Positions 1 through 10,488 of a DNA stretch of 64,000 nucleotides are shown here, in pieces (the first letter of the stretch is position 1; every line of letters begins with the position of its first letter). A program made the translations under genes and the position numbers. This DNA is from Hydractinia symbiolongicarpus (lineage: Eukaryota; Cnidaria; Hydrozoa; Anthoathecata; Hydractiniidae): NCBI RefSeq assembly GCF_029227915.1, contig NC_079878.1, forward strand, positions 34,685,501 through 34,749,500, given 5' to 3'. The notes below the pieces were generated by a model that saw only the letters and a list, made by a program, of their open reading frames with translations, ran no database searches and was not told the DNA's origin.

Positions 1-373
1 ACCGTTGTAACTCAAACGGACTGACGCCTTTGGAAAGTCAATGAAATACAGTTTTTGAGACTGTCGCTATTTCTTCATCGCGCGATAACGGCTAGGATTG
101 GTCCCACAGTAAAAAATGACTTATTAATCTAAATTTTTAAATGAAGCGCTACCACAGCGCCCAGTGTAACTGCTGAGTTTCGGCAATCATGTCAAATTAA
201 GAAGAATGTTATTTCTTGGAGTCCAATTGTCTCCTTTACCACAGTTATCAGGTCACAGTCCAAAGTTTGTTCAATTAAGTCCCACCTTCAATCGTTTCAT
301 AGTTAAAAGCGATGCAACCTAGTAATATTAGAAAAATATTGCTTAAAACATGTTGGTACGAATATGTGACACA
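1..373 (+). repeat. First monomer, used as reference map of the repeat unit
   Basis: This unit gives the landmarks used elsewhere. Bases 2-19 hold the CCGTT/AACGG dyad, 40-80 a family-variable segment with T-runs, 78-90 the CpG-rich gcgcgataacgg, 99-108 the word gtcccacagt, 109-142 an A/T-rich family-diagnostic stretch, 146-160 the GCGCT/AGCGC hairpin, 172-216 the best conserved segment, 217-247 a variable pyrimidine-rich segment, 249-265 the conserved atcaggtcacagtcc, 305-343 the (often imperfect) AGCGAT/ATCGCT arms, and 348-367 the ACATGTT/AATATGT dyad that closes the unit. Hand-counted GC is 141 of 373 (about 38%). The choice of base 1 as unit start is a convention of mine, not a biological boundary. 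Confidence 0.9.
146..160. other. Perfect 5-bp hairpin GCGCT-accac-AGCGC, present in a majority of monomers
   Basis: Arms 146-150 and 156-160 are exact reverse complements around the 5-base loop accac. The same 15-mer recurs in most monomers at the same place. It is lost in family A, where the left arm reads gaact, and in variants reading gggct, gtgct or agcacc. In family H the loop becomes accaa with both arms kept. Function is unknown; it may be a structural dyad or simply ancestral sequence. Confidence 0.85.
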
Positions 374-781
374 ACTGTTGTAACTGAAATGGACTGACAC
401 CGTTAGAAAGTCAATGAAATGTAGTTTTTGAAACTGTCGCTATTTCTTCATCGCGCGATAACGGCTAGGATTGGTCCCACATTAAAAAAAATGCCTTTTT
501 TATCTTAATTCTTAAATGAAGCGCTACCACCACACCCAGTGTAATCGCTGAGTTCCGGCAATCATGTCAAATTAGGAAGAATGTTATTTCTTGGAGTCCA
601 ATTTTCCCATTTATAACATTTATCAGGTCACAGTCCAAAGTTACTTCAATTAAATCCCACAGTCAATCCAAAATCAGTTTAATTTAGTCCCACTGTCAAT
701 CGTTTCACTGTTAAAAGCGATGCAACCTAGTAATATGAGAAAAATATCGCTAAATACATGTTGGTACGAATATGTGACCCC
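374..781 (+). repeat. 408-bp variant monomer with an internal 33-bp duplication
   Basis: Bases 635-667 and 668-700 are tandem related segments, both beginning ccaaa and ending gtcaat. The first carries the common form (ccaaagttacttcaattaaa) and the second carries markers of a different family (ccaaaatcag, taatttagtccc), which match the monomer near 45271-45290. The extra length therefore looks like an out-of-register join between two monomer types rather than plain slippage. Confidence 0.8.
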
Positions 782-1529
782 ACCGTTGAAACTCAAACGG
801 ACTGACACCGTTAGAAAGTCAGTTAAATGTGATATTTGAAACTGTCTCTATTTCTTCTGCGCGCGATAACGCCTAGGATTGGTCCCACATTAAAAAAATG
901 CCTTTTTTATCTTAATTCTTAAATGAAGCGCTACCACCACACCCAGTGTAACTGCTGAGTTTCGGCAATCATGTCAAATTAAGAAGAATGTTATTTCTTG
1001 GAGTCCAATTTTCCCATTTATCACATTTATCAGGTCACAGTCCAAAGTTAGTTCAATTAAATCCCACAGTCAATCGTTTCACTGTTAAAAGCGATACAAC
1101 CTAGTAATATGAGAAAAATATCGCTAAATACATGTTGGTACGAATATGTGACCCCACCGTTGAAACTCAAACGGACTGACACCGTTAGAAAGTCAGTTAA
1201 ATGTGGTATTTGAAACTGTCTCTATTTCTTCTGCGCGCGATAACGGCTAGGATTGGTCCCACATTAAAAAAATGCCTTTTTTATCTTAATTCTTAAATGA
1301 AGCGCTACCACCACACCCAGTGTAACTGCTGAGTTTCGCCAATCATGTCAAATTAAGAAGAATGTTATTTCTTGGAGTCCAATTTTCCCATTTATCACAT
1401 TTATCAGATCACAGTCCAAAGTTAGTTCAATTAAATCCCACAGTCAATCGTTTCACTGTTAAAAGCGATGCAACCTAGTAATATCAGATAAATATCGCTA
1501 AATACATGTTGGTACGAATATGTGACCCA
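782..1529 (+). repeat. Tandem pair of nearly identical 374-bp monomers
   Basis: Units at 782 and 1156 share private features: accccaccgttg at entry, tcagttaaatgtg, ttcttctgcgcgcg, and cattaaaaaaatgcc. They differ at a few positions, such as cgcctagg versus cggctagg, and gtttcgg versus gtttcgc. This is a local monomer-scale duplication. Confidence 0.8.
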
Positions 1530-1902
1530 ACCGTTGTAACTCAAACGGACTGACGCCGTTAGAAAGTCAATGAAATACAGTTTTTGAGACTGTCGCTATT
1601 TCTTCATCGCGCGATAACGGCTAGGATTGGTCCCACAGTAAAAAATGACTTATTAATCTAAATTTTTAAATGAAACGCTACCACAGCGCCCAGTGTAACT
1701 GCTGAGTTTCGGCAATCATGTCAAATTAAGAAGAATGTTATTTCTTGGAGTCCAATTGTCTCCTTTACCACAGTTATCAGGTCACAGTCCAAAGTTCGTT
1801 CAATTAAATCCCACTGTCAATCGTTTCACTGTTAAAAGCGATGCAACCTAGTAATATCAGATAAATGTCGCTAAATTTATGTTGGTACGAATATGTGACC
1901 CA

Positions 1903-2647
1903 ACCGTTGAAACTCAAACGGACTGACACCATAACAAAGTCAATGAAATGTAGTTTTTAAAACTATCGCTATTTCTTCAGCTCGCGATAACGGAGAGGAT
2001 TCGTCCCACATTATAGAATGACTTATTAATCTAAATTTTTATATGAAGCGCTACCACAGCGTCCAGTGTAATCGCTGAGTTTCGGCAATCATGTCAAATT
2101 AAGAAGAATGTTATTTCTTGGAGTCCAATTGTCTCCTTTACCACATTTATCAGGTCACAGTCGAAAGTTAGTTCAGTTAAGTCCCACAGTCAATCGCTTC
2201 ATTGTTAAAAGCGATGCAACCTAGTAATATCAAAAAATATCGCTAAATACATGTTGGTACGGGTATGTGACCCAACCGTTGTAACTCAAACGGACTGACA
2301 CCGTTAGAAAGTCAATGAAATGCAGTTTTTGAAACTGTCGCTATTTCTTCAGCCTGCGATAAGGGCTAGGATTGGTCCCACAGTAAAAAAAGACTTATTA
2401 ATCTAAGTTTTTAAATGAAGCGCTACCACAGCGCCCAGTGTAATTGCTGAGTTCCGGCAATCATGTTAAATTAAGAAGAAGGTTATTTCATGGAGTCCAA
2501 TTGTCTCCTTTACCACAGTAATCAGGTCACAGTCCAAAGTTTGTTCAATTAAGTCCCACAGCCAATCGTTTCACTGTTAAATGCGATGCAGCCTAGTAAT
2601 ATCAGATAAATATCGCTAAATACATGTTGGTACGAATACGTGACCCA
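1903..2647 (+). repeat. E-F monomer pair
   Basis: The first unit carries E markers (ataacaaag, ataacggagaggattcg) and the second is entered through cgggtatgtg and carries the F marker gcgataaggg, here as cctgcgataaggg. The same ordered pair recurs at 17806, 22264 and 26364, which indicates copying of the pair as a unit across the array. Confidence 0.75.
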
Positions 2648-2994
2648 ATCGATGTAACTCAAACGGACTGACACCGTAAGAAAGTCAATGAAATGTAGTT
2701 TTTGAAACTGTCACAATTTCTTCAGCGCGCTATAACGGCTAGGATTGGTCCCACAGTAAAAAATGACTTATTAATCTAAACTTTTAAATGAAGTGCTACC
2801 ACAGCGCCCAGTGTAATTGCTGAGTTCCGGCAATCATGTCAAATTAAGAAGAAGGTTATTTCTTGGAGTCCAATTTTCTCGTTTATCACATTTATCAGGT
2901 CACAGTCCAAAGTTAGTTCAGTTAAGTCCCACAGTCAATCGCTTCATTGTTAAAAGCGATGAAACCTAGTAATAACAGAAAAACATCGCTAAAT

Positions 2995-3014
2995 ACATAT
3001 TGGTACGAATATGT
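2995..3014. other. 20-bp dyad ACATATT-ggtacg-AATATGT at the monomer end
   Basis: The seven-base arms are exact reverse complements around ggtacg, whose centre gtac is itself palindromic. Many monomers read acatgtt in the left arm, which leaves one mismatch, so the symmetry is perfect in some families and near-perfect in others. The segment is among the most conserved of the repeat and lies just before the next unit start. It is a candidate protein-binding or cruciform-forming site; no binding protein can be named from sequence. Confidence 0.8.
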
Positions 3015-3021
3015 GACCCAA

Positions 3022-3039
3022 CCGTTGTAACTCAAACGG
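3022..3039. other. CCGTT-gtaactca-AACGG dyad at the monomer start
   Basis: Arms 3022-3026 and 3035-3039 are exact reverse complements with an 8-base spacer. The element recurs at the start of most monomers; families that read actgtt or aaacgaac lose one arm. The words ccgttg, ccgtta and taacgg elsewhere in the unit repeat the same core on both strands. Confidence 0.75.
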
Positions 3040-3327
3040 ACTTACACCGTTAGAAAATCAATGAAATGTAGTTTTTGAAACTGTCACTATTTCTTCAGCG
3101 CGCGATAACGGCTAGGATAGGTCCCACAGTAAAAAATGACTTATTAATCTAAACTTTTAAATGAAGTGCTACCACAGCGCCCAGTGTAATCGCTGAGTTC
3201 CGGCAATCATGTCGAATTAAGAAGAAAGTTATTTCTTGGAGTCCAATTGTCTCATTTCTCACCTTTATCAGGTCACAGTCGAAAGTTAGTTCAATTAAGT
3301 CCCACAGTCAATCGTTTCACTGTTAAA

Positions 3328-3363
3328 AGCGATGCAACCTAGTAATATCAGATAAATATCGCT
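3328..3363. other. AGCGAT ... ATCGCT inverted arms, 24-base spacer
   Basis: Arms 3328-3333 and 3358-3363 are exact reverse complements. The pair recurs in many monomers that read aaaagcgat and atatcgct; it is broken where the right arm reads tgtcgct or attgct or the left arm reads agtgat. This is the fourth dyad of the repeat unit. Confidence 0.65.
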
Positions 3364-6300
3364 AAATACATGTTGGTACGAATATGTGACCCAACCGTTG
3401 TAACTCAAACGGAGTGAAAAGGTTAGAAAGTCCATGAAATATACTTTTTGAAACTGTCGCTATTTCTGGACCGCGCGATAACGGCTAAGATAGGTCCCAC
3501 ATTAAAAAAATGACTTTTTTTATCTTAATTCTTGAATGAAGCGCTACCACAGCGCCCAATGTAATTGCTAAGTTCCGGCAATCATGTCAAATTAAGAAGA
3601 AGGTTATTTCATGGAGTCCAATTGTCACCTTTACCACAGTTATCAGGTCACAGTCCAAAGTTTGTTCAATTAAGTCCCACAGCCAATCGTTTCACTGTTA
3701 AATGCGATGCAGCCTAGTAATATCAGATAAATATCGCTAAATACATGTTGGCACGAATACATGTCCCAACCGATGTAACTCAAACGGACTGACACCGTAA
3801 GAAAGTCAATGAAATGTAGGTTTTGAAGCTGTCGCTATTTCTTCAGCGCGCGATAACGGCTAGGATTGGTCCCACAGTAAAAAATGAATTATTAATCTAA
3901 ATTTTTAAATAAAGGGCTACCACAGGGCCCAGTGTAATTGCTGAGTTCCGGCAATCACGACAAATTAAGAAGAATGTTATTTCTTGGAGTCAACTTGTCT
4001 CACTTATCACATTTATCAGGTCACAGTCCAAAGTTAGTTCAGTTAAGTCCCACAGTCAATCGCTTCATTGTTAAAAGCGATGAAACCTAGTAATAACAGA
4101 AAAACATCGCTAAATACATATTGGTACGAATATGTGACCCAACCGTTGTAACTCAAACGGACTTACACCGTTAGAAAATCAATGAAATGTAGTTTTTGAA
4201 ACTGTCACTATTTCTTCAGCGCGCGATAACGGCTAGGATAGGTCCCACAGTAAAAAATGACTTATTAATCTAAACTTTTAAATGAAGTGCTACCACAGCG
4301 CCCAGTGTAATCGCTGAGTTCCGGCAATCATGTCGAATTAAGAAGAAAGTTATTTCTTGGAGTCCAATTGTCTCATTTCTCACCTTTATCAGGTCACAGT
4401 CGAAAGTTAGTTCAATTAAGTCCCACAGTCAATCGTTTCACTGTTAAAAGCGATGCAACCTAGTAATATCAGATAAATATCGCTAAATACATGTTGGTAC
4501 GAATATGTGACCCAACCGTTGTAACTCAAACGGAGTGAAAAGGTTAGAAAGTCCATGAAATATACTTTTTGAAACTGTCGCTATTTCTGGACCGCGCGAT
4601 AACGGCTAAGATAGGTCCCACATTAAAAAAATGACTTTTTTTATCTTAATTCTTGAATGAAGCGCTACCACAGCGCCCAATGTAATTGCTAAGTTCCGGC
4701 AATCATGTCAAATTAAGAAGAAGGTTATTTCATGGAGTCCAATTGTCACCTTTACCACAGTTATCAGGTCACAGTCCAAAGTTTGTTCAATTAAGTCCCA
4801 CAGCCAATCGTTTCACTGTTAAATGCGATGCAGCCTAGTAATATCAGATAAATATCGCTAAATACATGTTGGCACGAATACATGTCCCAACCGATGTAAC
4901 TCAAACGGACTGACACCGTAAGAAAGTCAATGAAATGTAGGTTTTGAAGCTGTCGCTATTTCTTCAGCGCGCGATAACGGCTAGGATTGGTCCCACAGTA
5001 AAAAATGAATTATTAATCTAAATTTTTAAATAAAGGGCTACCACAGGGCCCAGTGTAATTGCTGAGTTCCGGCAATCACGACAAATTAAGAAGAATGTTA
5101 TTTCTTGGAGTCAACTTGTCTCACTTATCACATTTATCAGGTCACAGTCCAAAGTTAGTTCAGTTAAGTCCCACAGTCAATCGCTTCATTGTTAAAAGCG
5201 ATGAAACCTAGTAATAACAGAAAAACATCGCTAAATACATATTGGTACGAATATGTGACCCAACCGTTGTAACTCAAACGGACTTACACCGTTAGAAAAT
5301 CAATGAAATGTAGTTTTTGAAACTGTCACTATTTCTTCAGCGCGCGATAACGGCTAGGATAGGTCCCACAGTAAAAAATGACTTATTAATCTAAACTTTT
5401 AAATGAAGTGCTACCACAGCGCCCAGTGTAATCGCTGAGTTCCGGCAATCATGTCGAATTAAGAAGAAAGTTATTTCTTGGAGTCCAATTGTCTCATTTC
5501 TCACCTTTATCAGGTCACAGTCGAAAGTTAGTTCAATTAAGTCCCACAGTCAATCGTTTCACTGTTAAAAGCGATGCAACCTAGTAATATCAGATAAATA
5601 TCGCTAAATACATGTTGGTACGAATATGTGACCCAACCGTTGTAACTCAAACGGAGTGAAAAGGTTAGAAAGCCAATGAAATATACTTTTTGAAACTGTC
5701 GCTATTTCTGGACCGCGCGATAACGGCTAAGATAGGTCCCACATTAAAAAAATGACTTTTTTTATCTTAAATCTTGAATGAAGCGCTACCACAGCGCCCA
5801 ATGTAATTGCTAAGTTCCGGCAATCATGTCAAATTAAGAAGAAGGTTATTTCATGGAGTCCAATTGTCACCTTTACCACAGTTATCAGGTCACAGTCCAA
5901 AGTTTGTTCAATTAAGTCCCACAGCCAATCGTTTCACTGTTAAATGCGATGCAGCCTAGTAATATCAGATAAATATCGCTAAATACATGTTGGCACGAAT
6001 ACATGTCCCAACCGATGTAACTCAAACGGACTGACACCGTAAGAAAGTCAATGAAATGTAGGTTTTGAAGCTGTCGCTATTTCTTCAGCGCGCGATAACG
6101 GCTAGGATTGGTCCCACAGTAAAAAATGAATTATTAATCTAAATTTTTAAATAAAGGGCTACCACAGGGCCCAGTGTAATTGCTGAGTTCCGGCAATCAC
6201 GACAAATTAAGAAGAATGTTATTTCTTGGAGTCAACTTGTCTCACTTATCACATTTATCAGGTCACAGTCGAAAGTTAGTTCAGTTAAGTCCCACAGTCA

Positions 6301-6383
6301 ATCGCTTCATTGTTAAAAGCGATGAAACCTAGTAATAACAGAAAAACATCGCTAAATACATATTGGTACGAATATGTGACCCA

Positions 6384-7504
6384 ACCGTTGTAACTCAAAC
6401 GGACTTACACCGTTAGAAAATCAATGAAATGTAGTTTTTGAAACTGTCACAATTTCTTCAGCGCGCTATAACGGCTAGGATTGGTCCCACAGTAAAAAAT
6501 GACTTATTAATCTAAACTTTTAAATGAAGTGCTACCACAGCGCCCAGTGTAATTGCTGAGTTCCGGCAATCATGTCAAATTAAGAAGAAGGTTATTTCTT
6601 GGAGTCCAATTTTCTCGTTTATCACATTTATCAGGTCACAGTCCAAAGTTAGTTCAGTTAAGTCCCACAGTCAATCGCTTCATTGTTAAAAGCGATGAAA
6701 CCTAGTAATAACAGAAAAACATCGCTAAATACATATTGGTACGAATATGTGACCCAACCGTTGTAACTCAAACGGACTTACACCGTTAGAAAATCAATGA
6801 AATGTAGTTTTTGAAACTGTCACTATTTCTTCAGCGCGCGATAACGGCTAGGATAGGTCCCACAGTAAAAAATGACTTATTAATCTAAACTTTTAAATGA
6901 AGTGCTACCACAGCGCCCAGTGTAATCGCTGAGTTCCGGCAATCATGTCGAATTAAGAAGAAAGTTATTTCTTGGAGTCCAATTGTCTCATTTCTCACCT
7001 TTATCAGGTCACAGTCGAAAGTTAGTTCAATTAAGTCCCACAGTCAATCGTTTCACTGTTAAAAGCGATGCAACCTAGTAATATCAGATAAATATCGCTA
7101 AATACATGTTGGTACGAATATGTGACCCAACCGTTGTAACTCAAACGGAGTGAAAAGGTTAGAAAGTCCATGAAATATACTTTTTGAAACTGTCGCTATT
7201 TCTGGACCGCGCGATAACGGCTAAGATAGGTCCCACATTAAAAAAATGACTTTTTTTATCTTAATTCTTGAATGAAGCGCTACCACAGCGCCCAGTGTAA
7301 TCGCTGAGTTCCGGCAATCATGTCAAATTAAGAAGAATGTTATTTCTTGGAGTCCAATTGTCTCCTTTATCACATTTATTAGGTCACAGTCCAAAGATTG
7401 TTCAATTAAGTCCCACAGTCAATCGTTTCACTGTTAAAAGCGATGCAACCTAGTGATATGAGAAAAATATCGCTAAATACATAATGGTACGAATATGTGA
7501 CCCA
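6384..7504 (+). repeat. Fourth, chimeric trimer copy after the 1121-bp HOR
   Basis: Unit starts are 6384, 6757 and 7130. The first unit opens like the trimer's B-like monomer but from roughly 6470 reads cacaatttcttcagcgc and gctataacgg, as in the monomer at 2648. From there to about 7290 the sequence follows 2690-3550 at a constant offset of 3736 bp. In the 7130 unit the match to the 3394 type ends near the hairpin, where cagcgcccagtgtaatcg replaces cagcgcccaatgtaattg. Both edges therefore look like exchange points. Confidence 0.75.
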
Positions 7505-8250
7505 ACCGTTGAAACTCAAACGGACTGACACGGTTAGAAAGTCAATGAAATGCAGTTTTTGAAACTGTCGCTATTTCTTCAGCGCCCGATATCAGATAGG
7601 ATTGGTCCCACAGTAAAAAATGACTTATTAATCTAACTTTTTAAATGAAGCGCTACCACAGCGCCCAGTGTAACCGCTGAGTTCCGGCAATCATGTCAAA
7701 TTAAGAAGAATGTTATTTGTTGGAGTCCAATTTTCTCATTTATCACATTTATCAGGTCACAGTCCAAAGTTAGTTCTGTTAAGTCCCACAGTCAATCGCT
7801 TCATTGTTAAAAGCGATGCAACCTAGTAATATCAAAAAATATCACTAAATACATGTTGGTACGAATATGTGACCCAACCGTTGAAACTCAAACGGACTGA
7901 CACCGTTAGAAAGTCAATGAAATGTAGTTTTTGAAACTGTCGCTATTTCTTCAGCGCGCAATAACGGCTAGGATTGGTCCCACAGTAAAAAAATGACTTA
8001 TTAATCTAAATTTTTAAATGAAGGGCTACCACAGCGCCCAGTGTAATCGCTGAGTTCCGGCAATCACGTCAAATTAAGAAGAATGTTATTTCTTGGAGTC
8101 CAATTGTCTCCTTTACCACATTTATTAGGTCACAGTCCAAAGTTTGTTCAATTAAGTCCCACAGTCAATCGTTTCATAGTTAAAAGCGATGCAACCTAGT
8201 AATATCAGAAAAATATCGCTTAATACATTTTGGTATGAATATGTGACACA
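7505..8250 (+). repeat. Two-monomer linker (372 and 374 bp) shared with distant blocks
   Basis: Unit starts are 7505 and 7877. The first reads gacacggttag and cccgatatcagatagg and leaves through tcaaaaaatatcac; the second has a gcgcaataacgg core. Together with the two following monomers they line up with 28977-30468 at a constant offset of 21472 bp, and with 27483-28228 at 19978 bp. Confidence 0.75.
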
Positions 8251-10488
8251 ACTGTTTTAACTGAAACGGACTGACACCGTTAGAAAGTCAATGAAATGTA
8301 GTTTTTGAAACTGTTGCTTTTTTTTCAGCGCGCGATAACGGCTAGGATTGGTCCCACAGTAAAAAATGACTTATTAATCTCACTTTTTCAATGAAGCGCT
8401 ACCACAGCGCCCAGTGTAATCGCTGAGTTCCGGCAATCATGTCAAATTAAGAAATATGTTATTTCTTGGAGTCCAATTTTCTCGTTTATCACATTCATCA
8501 GGTCACAGTCCAAAGTTAGTTCAATTAAGTCCCACAGTCAATCGTTTCACTGTTAAAGGCGATGCAACCTAGTAATATCAGATAAATGTCGCTAAATACA
8601 TGTTGGTACGAATATGTGACCCAACCGTTGAAACTCAAACGGACTGACACCGTTAGAAAGTCAGTGAAGTGTAGTATTTGAAACAGTCTCTATTTCTTCA
8701 GCGCGCTCTAACGGCTAGGATTTGTCCCACAGTAAAAAATGACTTATTTTTCTAAATTTATAAATGAAGAACTATCACAGCGCCCAGTGTGATCGCTGAG
8801 TTCCGGCAATCATGTCAAATTAAGAAGAATGTTATTTCTTGGAGTCAACTTGTCCCAGTTACCACACTTATCAGGTCACAGTCAAAAGTTAGTTCAGTTA
8901 AGTCCCACAGTCAATCGCTTCATTGTTAAAACCGATGCAACCTAGTAATAACAGAAAAACATCGCTAAATACATATTGGCACGAATATGTGACCCAACCG
9001 TTGTAACTCAAACGGACTTACACCGTTAGAAAATCAATGAAATGTAGTTTTTGAAACGGTTGCTTTTTTTTCAGCGCGCGATAACGGCTAGGATTGGTCC
9101 CACAGTAAAAAATGACTTATTAATCTCACTTTTTCAATGAAGCGCTACCACAGCGCCCAGTGTAATCGCTGAGTTCCGGCAATCATGTCAAATTAAGAAA
9201 TATGTTATTTCTTGGAGTCCAATTTTCTCGTTTATCACATTCATCAGGTCACAGTCCAAAGTTAGTTCAATTAAGTCCCACAGTCAATCGTTTCACTGTT
9301 AAAGGCGATGCAACCTAGTAATATCAGATAAATGTCGCTAAATACATGTTGGTACGAATATGTGACCCAACCGTTGAAACTCAAACGGACTGACACCGTT
9401 AGAAAGTCAGTGAAGTGTAGTATTTGAAACAGTCTCTATTTCTTCAGCGCGCGCTAACGGCTAGGATTTGTCCCACAGTAAAAAATGACTTATTTTTCTA
9501 AATTTATAAATGAAGAACTATCACAGCGCCCAGTGTGATCGCTGAGTTCCGGCAATCATGTCAAATTAAGAAGAATGTTATTTCTTGGAGTCAACTTGTC
9601 CCAGTTACCACACTTATCAGGTAACAGTCAAAAGTTAGTTCAGTTAAGTCCCACAGTCAATCGCTTCATTGTTAAAACCGATGCAACCTAGTAATAACAG
9701 AAAAACATCGCTAAATACATATTGGCACGAATATGTGACCCAACCGTTGTAACTCAAACGGACTTACACCGTTAGAAAATCAATGAAATGTAGTTTTTGA
9801 AACTGTTGCTTTTTTTTCAGCGCGCGATAACGGCTAGGATTGGTCCCACAGTAAAAAATGACTTATTAATCTCACTTTTTCAATGAAGCGCTACCACAGC
9901 GCCCAGTGTAATCGCTGAGTTCCGGCCATCATGTCAAATTAAGAAATATGTTATTTCTTGGAGTCCAATTTTCTCGTTTATCACATTTATCAGGTCACAG
10001 TCCAAAGTTAGTTCAATTAAGTCCCACAGTCAATCGTTTCACTGTTAAAGGCGATGCAACCTAGTAATATCAGATAAATGTCGCTAAATACATGTTGGTA
10101 CGAATATGTGACCCAACCGTTGAAACTCAAACGGACTGACACCGTTAGAAAGTCAGTGAAGTGTAGTTTTTGAAACAGTCTCTATTTCTTCAGCGCGCGC
10201 TAACGGCTAGGATTTGTCCCACAGTAAAAAATGACTTATTTTTCTAAATTTATAAATGAAGAACTATCACAGCGCCCAGTGTGATCGCTGAGTTCCGGCA
10301 ATCATGTCAAATTAAGAAGAATGTTATTTCTTGGAGTCAACTTGTCCCAGTTATCACACTTATCAGGTCACAGTCAAAAGTTAGTTCAGTTAAGTCCCAC
10401 AGTCAATCGCTTCATTGTTAAAACCGATGCAACCTAGTAATAACAGAAAAACATCGCTAAGTACATATTGGCACGAATATGTGACCCA
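8251..10488 (+). repeat. 746-bp dimer HOR, three copies
   Basis: Unit starts are 8251, 8624, 8997, 9370, 9743 and 10116, all 373 bp. Odd units combine a gttgcttttttttcag and ctcactttttcaatg body (family D), with the entry differing between 8251 (actgttttaactg) and 8997 or 9743 (gttgtaac with acttacaccg). Even units are family A (tagtatttgaaacagtc, gaagaactatcac). Shared private changes such as aagaaatatgtt in odd units and ttaaaaccgatg in even units show that the dimer was amplified as a unit. Confidence 0.88.

Larger units (their letters stand above)
1..3020 (+). repeat. Mixed monomer block at the left edge (eight monomers)
   Basis: Unit starts are 1, 374, 782, 1156, 1530, 1903, 2275 and 2648, giving lengths 373, 408, 374, 374, 373, 372, 373 and 373. 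The block is not a simple HOR: the monomers at 1 and 1530 resemble each other (both read gactgacgcc and ttgagactgtc), those at 782 and 1156 are a recent pair, 1903 and 2275 are an E-F pair, and 2648 is the source type for the start of the 3736-bp offset copy near 6.4 kb. No gene-like content. Confidence 0.85.
3021..6383 (+). repeat. 1121-bp trimer HOR, three copies
   Basis: Copies are 3021-4141, 4142-5262 and 5263-6383, each with monomers of 373, 375 and 373 bp (starts 3021, 3394, 3769; 4142, 4515, 4890; 5263, 5636, 6011). Copies 1 and 2 look identical by eye. Copy 3 differs at a handful of sites, for example agaaagccaatg against agaaagtccatg in the second monomer, taaatcttg against taattcttg, and cagtcgaaag against cagtccaaag in the third. 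Monomer order is B-like (acttacacc with gaagtgctacc), C (ggagtgaaaagg with ctggaccgcg), then a unit entered through gcacgaatacatgtccc. Near-identity implies very recent amplification or, less likely, an assembly duplication. Confidence 0.92.

Noticed and set aside
1-373. Myb-type (yaackg) sites from ccgttg, ccgtta and taacgg
   Set aside because: The words are real and recur in every unit, but a 6-base degenerate motif is expected by chance, and satellite repetition multiplies it. Not a supported regulatory site.
3921-3936. Compensatory change in the hairpin arms (gggct and agggc variant)
   Set aside because: The two changed bases are not paired with each other, so the stem is broken rather than restored. 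I see no evidence that pairing is selected.
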